Below, in pieces: positions 16,287 through 25,596 of a DNA stretch of 64,000 nucleotides. Source of the stretch: Motiliproteus sp041586615. GTDB taxonomy: Bacteria; Pseudomonadota; Gammaproteobacteria; Pseudomonadales; Balneatricaceae. The notes under the pieces are model-generated. The model saw only the letters and a program-made list of their open reading frames with translations. It was not told the DNA's origin and did no database searches. Within the stretch, counting starts at the first letter, position 1. Each line of letters begins with the position of its first letter. A program made the position numbers and the translations under genes. The DNA is taken from positions 89,883 to 153,882 of the forward strand of contig JBFGZS010000002.1 of NCBI GenBank assembly GCA_041586615.1, read 5' to 3'.

Positions 16287-19037
16287 TTAATGCTGAAGGC
16301 GATGAAACTGCCAGTCTTCAGTCGGCTCATTGAGCATCATTTTCATCTCAACCACTTCTTCTTCAGCATTGAAACTATTGGCGAACCCGTGCTTTCGCGC
16401 CAGGCTTTGCATACCTAAATTGGTGGGCAGCGTCGAACCATAAATTTGCAACGTTCCTCGCTCACGACAATAACGAATCATTTTCTCCATCAGCATAACA
16501 CCCAAACCTTCGCCCTGCAGGTCGTCACGGATGACCACGGCAAACTCTGCCCGTACATTATCCGAATCGGTACTGGTACGAACAACCCCTAAGGTTTCGT
16601 AACCCGGGCCCTCTTCACGCTTGGCTGTTGCAATGAATGCCATTTCACGGTCGTAATCGATTTGGGTCCAGTTGGCCAGTTCGAAGTGGCTTGGCACGCC
16701 ACGACTATAAAAATATCGCAGACGAATCGACTCGGGACTCAATCGCTTGAAGAACTCCAGGTGATTGGGCTCATCCTCACCCATGATCGGGCGTATTAGC
16801 ACTTCCCGATGACTGCGCTTAAGCAGCACGTTCTCGTTCAAATGCTCTGGGTAGGCAGAAATCGCCATCTGTGCGGGTTCGCCGAGGGAGACCGATGCAT
16901 CAACGGCTAGCAAGCCCAGTTTATTAACAAGCAATGGGTTAATATCGAGTGCTTTTAATGCAGGAATATCAACAATCATTTGCGATATGCGCATCAACAA
17001 TTCACACAAATGGTCGACATCTTCATGAAAACGATAGCTGTTTTCCTTTAAAAAACGGTATATCCGTGATGATTTGACGAGCCTCCGCGCCAGGCTTTCA
17101 TTAAGCGGTGGTAGCATCAGCTGTCGATCAGCCATCACATCGACCGTGTATCCCCCTGCGCCGAAAAAGATCACCGGCCCAAAGACGGCATCACGGGTAA
17201 AGCCCACACAAATCTGCAGCGACTGAAAACCTCGTTTCATCTGCTGGATACAAAACCCATTCTGATCCTCGTCACTGAAGCGCTCTGAGACCCGATACGC
17301 CAGATTGGTCACAGAGTGCTTAACCTCGGCCATTGAGTACAGATCAAGTGCCATATCCCTCCAACGCTGCCCAGGCTGCCCGTCGTAACAGAAAGGGTAG
17401 CGGTTATCTTTATGCAAGGCTTTCACCGCCACAGAACCACCAAAGTGCTTGGCTATTTCGACAGCGCCATCGATATCATCGGCATAGCGTGAATGTGAAA
17501 CCGGAATGTCGTAACTATCCAGTAACTCCGAGACCTCGCGGTGAGTCAGATAGTCTCGCCCCGCAGTCAGCGCACCGTCAACCAACCCTGTTGCATGGCT
17601 ACGGTTGCCTCGGTTGTCGTGCAGACTCAGCGCAACCGGCGTCTGTCGCATCGCCTCTTGGTTGCGGCGGTACTCAACCATGTGCATAAACGCTTCTACC
17701 GCTTTTTCCGGGGTGATAAAGGTGGGGATTTTTGCTGCGTTAAACAGGTCTCGGGCAGCAATCGCGCTGATTCGGCCCATCCAGCTGGTTAAAACATTGC
17801 GCCGAGTCTGACGGGCAACCTTAGCCACTGCTTCGGCTGTTTCAAGGCTTGGGGCAATTCGCGTTGGGGCATGTATCACCAATACAGAATCAACGCTGGG
17901 ATCTTTACATAAGATTTCAACCGCCTGGGCAAATATCTGCGGCGTCGCATCGGCATTTAAATCGACCGGATTAGATCGATCCCAGAACACGGGCAGGAGC
18001 TCAGCCAATGCACTAAGGGTCTCATCGGCAAGGTGGGCTAACTTACCTTCATGACTGAGCAAGCGCTCGGCCGCGAGACCGTTCGGCCCCATGCCATTGC
18101 TGACGATCGCAAGTCGCTCGCCGCGCAGGGGGCGCATTGTCGTTAAGGTTTCTAAGGCATCAAACAGTTCATCGGTACTGTTTACCCGTACAACACCCGC
18201 TCGCTTGAGCACCGCATCGTATATTTTGTCACGATCATCAATACCCGGCGGCAGCAGCTTCTTACGCTCTCCCAGCGGAACAAAAACGCTGTTTTTGAGT
18301 ACGATAACCAGCTTGTTGCGCGAGGCTGCGCGTAATGAAGAGATAAAGCGCTTGGACGCCGTCACATCACCAATCTGCAGCAAAATTGCCTGTGTATGTG
18401 GATCTGCCGCAAGATAATCGATCACGCCGGGAAGGTCGACATCAACGCCGCCGCCAATGGTGAGAAAATTGGAAAACCCGAGACCCTGGCCGTTCGCCCA
18501 GTCAATCATGGCCGTGCCGATAATGCCCGACTGCCCAATATACGCCACCTTACCTTTGTTAATATTCAGGTGAGAATAGCTGGCATTCATGCTGTGTCCG
18601 GGTACCAACAACCCCATACAGTCAGGCCCGAGTATCCTGATACCGTAAGGCCGCGCCGCTTCGATAACAGCGTCTTTTAAATCCTGTGAGCTATCGTTCT
18701 GCTTCTGCGACAAGCCGCCGGTCAATATCATGGCTGCACGCACCTGATTGGCGCCCAGCTTACGTACAATATCCGCCACACTTTCAGGTGGGGAGCAAAT
18801 GATCGCAAGATCCGGCATCTCGGGTAGTTCAGCGACGCCTCTATAGCAAGGGATACCAAGCACGTGCTCATAGCCTTGCGTATTAACCGCGTACAGAGGG
18901 CCTTTAAAACCGCTTTCCTGGAGGTTGCTGAGCACGACCCCACCCATGCTATTGGGCGTCTCTGATGCGCCGAATACGGCGATGGATTTGGGGGTAAAAA
19001 ACCGTTTAAGGTAACTGGTACTCACAGTAGACTCCAA
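16287..19037 (-). CDS. Pat/PatZ-type protein lysine acetyltransferase (acyl-CoA synthetase-like + GNAT)
   Basis: 916 residues. In order: CoA-binding domain (about 10-105, 'SIAVFGASETPNSMGG'), succinyl-CoA-ligase-like domains (about 150-460), ATP-grasp_5 domain (about 490-710) and a C-terminal GNAT acetyltransferase (about 750-895; 'VVIRDDLQGEGLGVMLMEKMI' is the acetyl-CoA loop, here VIRDDLQGEGLGVML). This is the layout of Pat (Salmonella) and PatZ/YfiQ (E. coli, 886 residues), which acetylate enzymes such as acetyl-CoA synthetase. Convergent with the ArsR-family gene; no partner gene nearby. Confidence 0.9.
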   Translation of the reverse strand: MESTVSTSYLKRFFTPKSIAVFGASETPNSMGGVVLSNLQESGFKGPLYAVNTQGYEHVLGIPCYRGVAELPEMPDLAIICSPPESVADIVRKLGANQVRAAMILTGGLSQKQNDSSQDLKDAVIEAARPYGIRILGPDCMGLLVPGHSMNASYSHLNINKGKVAYIGQSGIIGTAMIDWANGQGLGFSNFLTIGGGVDVDLPGVIDYLAADPHTQAILLQIGDVTASKRFISSLRAASRNKLVIVLKNSVFVPLGERKKLLPPGIDDRDKIYDAVLKRAGVVRVNSTDELFDALETLTTMRPLRGERLAIVSNGMGPNGLAAERLLSHEGKLAHLADETLSALAELLPVFWDRSNPVDLNADATPQIFAQAVEILCKDPSVDSVLVIHAPTRIAPSLETAEAVAKVARQTRRNVLTSWMGRISAIAARDLFNAAKIPTFITPEKAVEAFMHMVEYRRNQEAMRQTPVALSLHDNRGNRSHATGLVDGALTAGRDYLTHREVSELLDSYDIPVSHSRYADDIDGAVEIAKHFGGSVAVKALHKDNRYPFCYDGQPGQRWRDMALDLYSMAEVKHSVTNLAYRVSERFSDEDQNGFCIQQMKRGFQSLQICVGFTRDAVFGPVIFFGAGGYTVDVMADRQLMLPPLNESLARRLVKSSRIYRFLKENSYRFHEDVDHLCELLMRISQMIVDIPALKALDINPLLVNKLGLLAVDASVSLGEPAQMAISAYPEHLNENVLLKRSHREVLIRPIMGEDEPNHLEFFKRLSPESIRLRYFYSRGVPSHFELANWTQIDYDREMAFIATAKREEGPGYETLGVVRTSTDSDNVRAEFAVVIRDDLQGEGLGVMLMEKMIRYCRERGTLQIYGSTLPTNLGMQSLARKHGFANSFNAEEEVVEMKMMLNEPTEDWQFHRLQH

Positions 19038-19097
19038 CTATGCTGCATTGCAGTATAACCATAGCAGTATGCCAAACAAACCGATATACGCTCAAAT

Positions 19098-19123
19098 AAA
19101 AAAAGGCGGTCAATGACCGCCTT
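19098..19123 (-). terminator. Rho-independent terminator of htpG
   Basis: On the minus strand AAGGCGGTCA/TGACCGCCTT hairpin followed by seven T, 25 bases after the htpG stop. Confidence 0.9.
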
Positions 19124-19147
19124 CTGTGAGTTACTTAACTGTAGCGA

Positions 19148-21058
19148 TCAATGGCTACTTAGCGAGAGTAACAGCGCATTCAAGCGGCGCACATACGCGG
19201 CTGGATCATCGAGCTGCCCACCTTCGGCCAGCGAAGCCTGATCGAAAAGAACAGCGGCAAGATCGGAGAAGCGCTCTTCGCTACTCTCTGCATTGAGCTT
19301 TTCAACCAAAGGATGCTTGGGGTTGATCTCGAAAGTCGGCTTAACTTCGGGCACGGACTGCCCTGCCGCTTCCATGATCCGGCGCATCTGCATGCCCATA
19401 TCCTGATCGCCAACCACCAGGCACGCCGGGGAATCGACCAAACGATGCGTGACACGCACGGCATCAACACGGTCACCCAAGGCGGACTTGATGCGCTCAA
19501 CCAGCGGCTCGAACTCTTTAGCCACGGCTTCCTGCTGCTTCTTTTCCTCTTCATCTTCAACCTTACCAAGGTCAAGATCACCCTTGGCAACGTCCTGGAA
19601 CTTCTTGCCATCGAACTCATGCATGTTGCTCATGAGCCATTCATCAACGCGCTCCGACAGCAACAGTACTTCGATACCCTTACTGCGGAAAATTTCGAGA
19701 TGCGGACTGCTTTTAGCCGTGGCGTGATTATCCGCAACGACATAATAAATAACGTCCTGACCCTCTTTCATGCGAACGATATAGTCTTCCAGAGACACGC
19801 GCTGCTCAGCAAGATCATTCTGACTGCTGGCAAAGCGTAGTAACTTGCCAATTTTTTCACGGTTAGCAAAGTCTTCCGCGGGGCCTTCCTTCAATACCTG
19901 ACCAAAATCGTCCCAGAACTTGCCATACGCCTCGGCATCACTCTTCGCCAGCTTACTCAGCATGTCGAGTGAACGCTTGGTGAGCGCGGTACGCATGGAG
20001 TCGATGGCGGGATCTTTCTGCAATATTTCACGAGAGACGTTCAGCGACAGATCATTGGAGTCGACAACACCCTTGATAAAGCGCAGATACAGCGGCAGAA
20101 ACTGCTCCGCACCATCCATAATAAACACACGCTGAACATAGAGCTTCAGACCACGCGCACCATCGCGGTTCCATAAATCAAACGGTGCTTTGCCCGGCAC
20201 ATACAGCAGGCTGGTGTATTCCAGCTTACCCTCGACCTTGTTATGCGACCAGGTCAGAGGCTCGGTCACGTCATGGGATACGTGTTTATAGAACTCATGG
20301 TATTCCTGATCGGTCACCTCTGCGCGTGGCCGAGCCCACAGGGCGGTGGCGTTATTGACCGCTTCCCATTCAGGAACGATAACCTCACCCTCTTCCGGCG
20401 TGCCATGCTGCTCTTTAAGCATTTCAACCGGGATAGAGATATGGTCAGAATATTTACGGACCAGACTGCGCAGCCGCCAGCCATCGGCAAACTCTTCTTC
20501 GCCCGGCTTAAGATGAAGAATAATCGTGGTCCCGCGGCCGGCCTTTTCTATCGCCTCAACGGTAAATTCACCCTCGCCATGGGACTCCCAACGCACACCT
20601 TCAGTAATGGGCAAGCCCGCTTTACGCGTCAGCACCTCGACACGATCCGCAACGATGAAGGAGGAGTAGAAGCCAACACCAAACTGACCGATCAGGCTCG
20701 AATCTTTCTTCTGATCGCCAGACAGTTTGGATAAAAATTCAGCCGTGCCTGAGCGCGCGATGGTGCCAAGATGCTGAACAACATCGTCACGACTCATACC
20801 AATACCGTTATCCGAAATGGAAACAGTTTTAGCCTCTGCATCGAACTCAATGCGAATTTTCAGCTCACTATCGCCTTCATACAAACCACTGTCAGCAATC
20901 GCTTCAAACCGCTGCTTATCGGCTGCGTCGGATGCGTTAGAGATCAGCTCGCGCAGGAAAATCTCTTTGTTGCTGTACAAAGAGTGAATCATTAAATGCA
21001 AAAGCTGCTTAACTTCTGTTTGAAAACCTAACGTTTCTTTTTGTGTCTCTGTGGTCAT
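19148..21058 (-). CDS. htpG: Molecular chaperone HtpG (Hsp90)
   Basis: Bacterial Hsp90 dimer, ATP-dependent chaperone for late-stage folding. 636 residues from the ATG at 21058, which aligns with the usual start (MTTETQKETLGFQTEV); the frame extends 18 codons further without family similarity. GHKL ATPase motifs: 'ELISNASDAADKQR', 'ISDNGIGMSRDDV' and 'GQFGVGFYSSFIVAD'. A sigma-32 promoter is directly upstream and an intrinsic terminator downstream, so it forms its own heat-shock transcription unit. Confidence 0.97.
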   Translation of the reverse strand: MTTETQKETLGFQTEVKQLLHLMIHSLYSNKEIFLRELISNASDAADKQRFEAIADSGLYEGDSELKIRIEFDAEAKTVSISDNGIGMSRDDVVQHLGTIARSGTAEFLSKLSGDQKKDSSLIGQFGVGFYSSFIVADRVEVLTRKAGLPITEGVRWESHGEGEFTVEAIEKAGRGTTIILHLKPGEEEFADGWRLRSLVRKYSDHISIPVEMLKEQHGTPEEGEVIVPEWEAVNNATALWARPRAEVTDQEYHEFYKHVSHDVTEPLTWSHNKVEGKLEYTSLLYVPGKAPFDLWNRDGARGLKLYVQRVFIMDGAEQFLPLYLRFIKGVVDSNDLSLNVSREILQKDPAIDSMRTALTKRSLDMLSKLAKSDAEAYGKFWDDFGQVLKEGPAEDFANREKIGKLLRFASSQNDLAEQRVSLEDYIVRMKEGQDVIYYVVADNHATAKSSPHLEIFRSKGIEVLLLSERVDEWLMSNMHEFDGKKFQDVAKGDLDLGKVEDEEEKKQQEAVAKEFEPLVERIKSALGDRVDAVRVTHRLVDSPACLVVGDQDMGMQMRRIMEAAGQSVPEVKPTFEINPKHPLVEKLNAESSEERFSDLAAVLFDQASLAEGGQLDDPAAYVRRLNALLLSLSSH

Positions 21059-21112
21059 GTGACTGGCCCAATTATCTCTTAAGTGACTAGGTGAATTAAC
21101 GCCTGACCTCAA

Positions 21113-21140
21113 AGATGGGGGCTACGTAGGGGAATTCAAG
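21113..21140 (-). promoter_or_regulatory. Sigma-32 heat-shock promoter of htpG
   Basis: Minus strand reads CTTGAAT, 13 bases, CCCCATCT, against the RpoH consensus CTTGAAA-N13-CCCCATNT: one mismatch overall at optimal spacing. Predicted start near 21105, about 47 bases before the htpG ATG. It begins only ten bases after the stop of the upstream DUF599 gene. Confidence 0.88.
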
Positions 21141-21150
21141 GGATCAGCAC

Positions 21151-21888
21151 TTATTTACGAAAAATTGCCGCAGCCAGCGGCTGCGCGGGGATATTTTCCA
21201 ACAAATCCAGCAGCGTTTCTGATTTAAACTCTCGCCGATAGAGCACGATCACCACACACAACGAAAAAACCATGAGAAACCAAGGGTTTATAAACCAACC
21301 CAATAACGCAATACTAAAATAGTAGCTACGTAGGCCATAGTTGAAATTATTGGCCGCCATGGAGAGCATCCGCGCTGAGCGCTGCACGAATTCCGTCCGT
21401 TCAGTATCACTGCATTCCTCTGGCCCAGGTGCCCCGCCTACCAATACTGAGCAGAAGCCATACTGGCGTAGACTCCAGGTAAATTTAAAGAACGCATAGA
21501 TAAACAAAATAATCATAACAAGAAGCTTAAAGTCCCACTCCAGCTTAGTCACCGGTGCAACAAAAGGCAGCTCGGCAATAATGCCAATCGCCTTTTCTGA
21601 GGCCCCCAGCACGGTCAACAAACCGGCCAGGATCAACATGGTACTCGATGCAAAAAAAGCCACACTCCGTTCAAGATTGGCGATGGCCGACATATCGGCT
21701 ATGCGCGCTTCGCGATCGAGTAGCGCTGACATCCAGTTGAGACGGTAGAGATGCAAGGTATTAACAAGGCAGGGACGTGTTTTTGCCCAGCGACTGGAAA
21801 GATACGTATACCCCTTAAAGCAGCATAGAAACCAGACTAGCGCTAAAAGGTTCGGCCACTGGAGCGGAATAAAGGTTAACAAATCCAT
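21151..21888 (-). CDS. DUF599 inner-membrane protein
   Basis: About 245 residues with four likely membrane segments (near residues 10-28, 70-95, 115-135 and 195-225) and an internal 'ARMLSMAANNFNYGLRSYYFS' region typical of DUF599, cited here as AANNFNYGLRSYYFS. Function unknown. The ATG at 21888 is preferred; a TTG three codons upstream is possible. It lies between the sucD terminator and the htpG promoter. Confidence 0.8.
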   Translation of the reverse strand: MDLLTFIPLQWPNLLALVWFLCCFKGYTYLSSRWAKTRPCLVNTLHLYRLNWMSALLDREARIADMSAIANLERSVAFFASSTMLILAGLLTVLGASEKAIGIIAELPFVAPVTKLEWDFKLLVMIILFIYAFFKFTWSLRQYGFCSVLVGGAPGPEECSDTERTEFVQRSARMLSMAANNFNYGLRSYYFSIALLGWFINPWFLMVFSLCVVIVLYRREFKSETLLDLLENIPAQPLAAAIFRK

Positions 21889-21942
21889 ACGAGACAACGC
21901 CGCTTCTAAATGAAATCAAGCCCATAACTATACGGCGCAGAC

Positions 21943-21970
21943 AAAAAAAAAGCAGCACAAGGCTGCTTTT
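21943..21970 (-). terminator. Rho-independent terminator of the suc operon
   Basis: Minus strand AAAAGCAGC/GCTGCTTTTTTTTT hairpin with a T-run, 17 bases after the sucD stop; ends the sucA-sucD unit. Confidence 0.88.
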
Positions 21971-21986
21971 ATAACGAGGCAAGGTC

Positions 21987-22859
21987 TTACCAGCCAGTGA
22001 CTTCTTTCAGCGCGCTGCCGATATCAGCCAAAGAGCGCACGGTTTTAACACCGGCGTCTTCCAGAGCCGCAAACTTCTCGTCTGCGGTGCCCTTACCACC
22101 TGAAATGATCGCACCCGCATGCCCCATGCGCTTACCTACCGGTGCCGTCACACCCGCAATGTAAGAGACAACGGGCTTGGTTACGTTTGCCTTGATGTAA
22201 GCCGCCGCTTCTTCTTCAGCAGAACCACCGATCTCACCGATCATAACGATCGCTTCGGTCTTAGGATCAGCCTGGAACATTTCCAGGATGTCGATGAAGT
22301 TGGAGCCCGGGATCGGATCACCACCAATACCCACACAGGTAGACTGACCGAAGCCTGCATCCGTAGTCTGCTTAACCGCTTCATAGGTCAGTGTGCCGGA
22401 GCGCGACACGATACCCACCTTGCCCGGCAGATGAATGTGACCCGGCATGATGCCGATCTTGCACTCACCGGGGGTAATAACACCCGGGCAGTTCGGTCCG
22501 ATCAAGCGCACATTCAGTTCGTCGCACTTAACCTTACACTCCAGCATATCCATAGTAGGAACGCCTTCGGTGATACAAACGATCAGCTTGATACCACTGT
22601 TAGCCGCTTCCAGGATAGAATCTTTACAAAACGCAGCCGGTACGTAGATGACAGAAGCATCTGCGCCGGTAACAGCCACCGCTTCTGCAACCGTATTAAA
22701 TACAGGCAGACCCAGGTGCGTTTGTCCGCCCTTACCCGGCGTCACACCACCAACCATCTGCGTTCCGTAAGCGATCGCCTGCTCGGAGTGGAAAGTACCC
22801 TGGCCGCCAGTGAAGCCCTGGCAAATCACCTTCGTGTCTTTATTGATCAGGATGCTCAT
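21987..22859 (-). CDS. sucD: Succinyl-CoA ligase alpha subunit
   Basis: 290 residues, family length. Converts succinyl-CoA to succinate with ATP formation as an alpha2beta2 enzyme with SucC. CoA-binding N-terminus ('CQGFTGGQGTFHS'), 'GPNCPGVITPGECKIGIMPG', 'SRSGTLTYEA' and the phosphorylated His in 'GHAGAIISGGKGTA'. It starts two bases after the sucC stop and ends the operon. Confidence 0.97.
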   Translation of the reverse strand: MSILINKDTKVICQGFTGGQGTFHSEQAIAYGTQMVGGVTPGKGGQTHLGLPVFNTVAEAVAVTGADASVIYVPAAFCKDSILEAANSGIKLIVCITEGVPTMDMLECKVKCDELNVRLIGPNCPGVITPGECKIGIMPGHIHLPGKVGIVSRSGTLTYEAVKQTTDAGFGQSTCVGIGGDPIPGSNFIDILEMFQADPKTEAIVMIGEIGGSAEEEAAAYIKANVTKPVVSYIAGVTAPVGKRMGHAGAIISGGKGTADEKFAALEDAGVKTVRSLADIGSALKEVTGW

Positions 22860-22861
22860 TA

Positions 22862-24028
22862 TTACTTACCCTCCGCGGCTTTAACCGCTTGTTCCGCCGC
22901 ATCTTTCAGGCTCTTCGCCGCGATGATGTCCAACCCACTGTCTGCCAGCACCTGCGCGCCCAGATCAGCGTTATTGCCTTCCAGACGAACAACAACGGGA
23001 ACAGTAACGCCAACTTCTTTAACGGCTGCGATGATACCTTCGGCAATGAGATCGCAACGTACGATGCCGCCAAAGATGTTAACCAGAACCGTTTTAACTT
23101 TGCTGTCAGAAAGGATGATCTTGAACGCTTCAGTCACACGCTCTTTGGTCGCGCCGCCGCCAACATCGAGGAAGTTAGCCGGGAAGCCGCCGTGCAGAGC
23201 AACGATATCCATCGTACCCATTGCCAGGCCTGCACCGTTAACCATGCAACCGATAGTGCCGTCCAGTGCAACGTAGTTCAGCTCCCACTTAGCCGCGTGC
23301 GCTTCGCGCTCATCGTCCTGAGAAGGATCATGCATTTCCTGCAGATCTTTATGACGGTACAGCGCGTTACCATCGATGATCATCTTGGCATCCAGACAAT
23401 GCAGGTTGCCTTCATCGGTAATAACAAGCGGGTTGATTTCCAGCAGCGCCAGGTCTTTTTCCTGGAACATTTTCGCCAGACCCATGAAGATCTTGGTGAA
23501 CTGCCCAATCTGAGGACCTTTCAGGCCCAGCTGAAATGCCAGATCACGGCCCTGATAAGGTTGCGCACCGACCAATGGGTCGATGGTTGCCTTCAGGATC
23601 TTCTCCGGTGTTTCGTGAGCAACCTTTTCGATCTCAACGCCGCCTTCGGTCGACGCCATAAAGACGATGCGACGAGAAGCGCGGTCTACAACAGCACCGA
23701 GATACAGCTCATTCGCGATATCGGTGCAGGTTTCTACCAGAATCTTGGTAACAGGCTGACCATTAGCATCGGTCTGATACGTGACCAGGTTAGTACCCAA
23801 CCATTTGGTTGCGAACGCCTTGGCTTCTTCAGGGCTGTCAACGAGCTTAACACCGCCGGCTTTACCGCGGCCGCCGGCGTGAACCTGCGCTTTAACAACC
23901 CACTTGTCTCCGCCGATACGCTTGCACGCTTCCGCAGCTTCTTTTGGAGTCTCTACCGCTTCTCCTATGGACACCGGCAGCCCGTATTGGGCAAACAGCT
24001 GTTTTCCCTGATACTCGTGAAGATTCAT
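22862..24028 (-). CDS. sucC: Succinyl-CoA ligase beta subunit
   Basis: 388 residues from the ATG at 24028 ('MNLHEYQGKQLFAQYGLP'), matching the usual start; 15 upstream codons are open but unrelated. ATP-grasp domain with 'KAQVHAGGRGKAGGVKL', and the C-terminal domain with 'NIFGGIVRCDLIA' and 'RLEGNN'. Partner of sucD, two bases apart. The 5' side of the gene is preceded by two stable hairpins after lpdA. Confidence 0.97.
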   Translation of the reverse strand: MNLHEYQGKQLFAQYGLPVSIGEAVETPKEAAEACKRIGGDKWVVKAQVHAGGRGKAGGVKLVDSPEEAKAFATKWLGTNLVTYQTDANGQPVTKILVETCTDIANELYLGAVVDRASRRIVFMASTEGGVEIEKVAHETPEKILKATIDPLVGAQPYQGRDLAFQLGLKGPQIGQFTKIFMGLAKMFQEKDLALLEINPLVITDEGNLHCLDAKMIIDGNALYRHKDLQEMHDPSQDDEREAHAAKWELNYVALDGTIGCMVNGAGLAMGTMDIVALHGGFPANFLDVGGGATKERVTEAFKIILSDSKVKTVLVNIFGGIVRCDLIAEGIIAAVKEVGVTVPVVVRLEGNNADLGAQVLADSGLDIIAAKSLKDAAEQAVKAAEGK

Positions 24029-24063
24029 GCTATTGATCCGTTGTGTTTTCGAGATTAGAAATA

Positions 24064-24109
24064 GCGAGCGCATAACGCCCGCTGTTAAACAGGCCAGCTT
24101 ACGCCGGCC
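24064..24109 (-). repeat. Two adjacent hairpins in the lpdA-sucC gap
   Basis: On the minus strand GGCCGGC-GTAA-GCTGGCC (24092-24109) is followed by GCGGGCG-TTATG-CGCTCGC (24064-24082). Each has a seven-pair stem with one G-U pair in RNA, and the first has a GNRA loop. They fill most of the 92-base gap between lpdA and sucC. Likely an mRNA processing, stability or partial-termination element inside the operon. Confidence 0.6.
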
Positions 24110-24120
24110 AAAGCTAATTC

Positions 24121-25557
24121 TTAGCGTTTTTTACGGTTAGCCATATGAATGGCATGACCGTCGCAAGCCAGAGCGGCTTCATGGATAGCTTCGCTGACCG
24201 TTGGGTGAGCAAAGACCGTCAACTGAAGGTCCTCCACGCTAGCACCGAACTCCATCGCAATAACCGCTTGTGCGATCAGCTCGCCTGCCTGACCGCCCAC
24301 AATGTGACAACCCAGTACGCGATCGGTATCTGCATCGGCAACCAGCTTAACAAAACCTTCTGTATCTTCAGAAGCCATGGCACGTCCGACGGCCGCAAAG
24401 GGGAATTTACCCACTTTTACGTTCACGCCTTCCGCTTTTAATTGCTGCTCGGACTTACCAACCCAGGCAAGCTCAGGATGGGTATAAATAATGCCGGGGA
24501 TGCAGTCATAGTTCATCTGTGCTTTGTGACCCGCAACGATGTCGGCAACCATAATGCCTTCTTCAGAGGCTTTATGCGCAAGCATCGGGCCGCGAACAAC
24601 ATCACCAATGGCGAAAACGCCCGGCATATTGGTCCGGCACTGGCCATCGACAGAAACGAAACCGCGCTCATCCAGCTCAACGCCACAATCACCCGCCAGC
24701 AATTTTTCAGTGTAAGGACGGCGGCCAACGGCCACGATCAACTTATCAACGGTAACTTCCTGCTCACCCTTGGCATCGGTGTACTTAACCAGAACCTCGT
24801 TGCCTTTAACTTCAGTGCCGGTTACCCGCGCACCCAGCTGGATGTTCAGGCCTTGCTTAGTCAGGGTCTTCTTGGCTTCTTTAGCCAGATCTTGGTCTGC
24901 AAAGCCAAGAAACTCTTCCATGGCTTCCAGCACAATGACCTCAGAACCGAGACGATTCCAGACGGAGCCCATCTCGAGACCGATAACACCCGCGCCAATA
25001 ACACCTAAGCGCTTGGGTACTTCATTGATGTTCAGGGCGCCTTCGTTATCCAGAATCAGGTTCTCGGTCAACGGAGCAGGCGGGATATTAACCGGAACAG
25101 AACCGGCGGCGATGATAACGTTTTCGGCATCAAAAATCTCTACGCTGGCATCCTGCTTCGTCACTTCGACTTTCTTGCCCGCCAGAAGTTTACCTGCGCC
25201 CTGCAGCAACGTAACGCCATTGGCTTTAAACAAACCGCCAATACCGGTGGTAAGATTCTTAACGATCTTATCCTTGCGCTTGATCATGGCGGGCACATCG
25301 ATGCCGACTTCGCCGGTCTGAATGCCATGAACTTTAAACTCGCTATGAGCCATATGGTACTTATGGGTCGTATCCAGCAACGCCTTGGAAGGGATACAAC
25401 CAACATTCAAGCAGGTGCCACCAAGAACCGGCGCGCCTTTGCCATCAACCCATTTTTCTACACAAGCGGTCTTCAGGCCAAGCTGGGCTGCACGGATAGC
25501 GGCGACATATCCGCCCGGGCCGGCACCAATGACAATCACATCGAACTTTTGAGACAT
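24121..25557 (-). CDS. lpdA: Dihydrolipoyl dehydrogenase (E3)
   Basis: 478-residue FAD flavoprotein that reoxidises the lipoyl arm of SucB with NAD. FAD site GAGPGGY (11-17), redox disulfide Cys49/Cys54 (GGTCLNVGC), NAD site 'VIGAGVIGLEMG', and the C-terminal His-Glu in 'FAHPTVSEAIHEA'. Located between sucB and sucC, so it is the E3 of 2-oxoglutarate dehydrogenase; it may also serve other lipoyl complexes. Confidence 0.96.
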   Translation of the reverse strand: MSQKFDVIVIGAGPGGYVAAIRAAQLGLKTACVEKWVDGKGAPVLGGTCLNVGCIPSKALLDTTHKYHMAHSEFKVHGIQTGEVGIDVPAMIKRKDKIVKNLTTGIGGLFKANGVTLLQGAGKLLAGKKVEVTKQDASVEIFDAENVIIAAGSVPVNIPPAPLTENLILDNEGALNINEVPKRLGVIGAGVIGLEMGSVWNRLGSEVIVLEAMEEFLGFADQDLAKEAKKTLTKQGLNIQLGARVTGTEVKGNEVLVKYTDAKGEQEVTVDKLIVAVGRRPYTEKLLAGDCGVELDERGFVSVDGQCRTNMPGVFAIGDVVRGPMLAHKASEEGIMVADIVAGHKAQMNYDCIPGIIYTHPELAWVGKSEQQLKAEGVNVKVGKFPFAAVGRAMASEDTEGFVKLVADADTDRVLGCHIVGGQAGELIAQAVIAMEFGASVEDLQLTVFAHPTVSEAIHEAALACDGHAIHMANRKKR

Positions 25558-25596
25558 ATCCTAGTTTCCTATCAGTAAACCTTGTGGGTTATAGCG

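Noticed and set aside
22119..24058. Long plus-strand open frames opposite sucD and sucC (385 and 389 codons)
   Set aside because: They lie antisense to two strongly supported genes with all catalytic motifs; their sequences are low in recognisable structure, and no ribosome site or family is seen.
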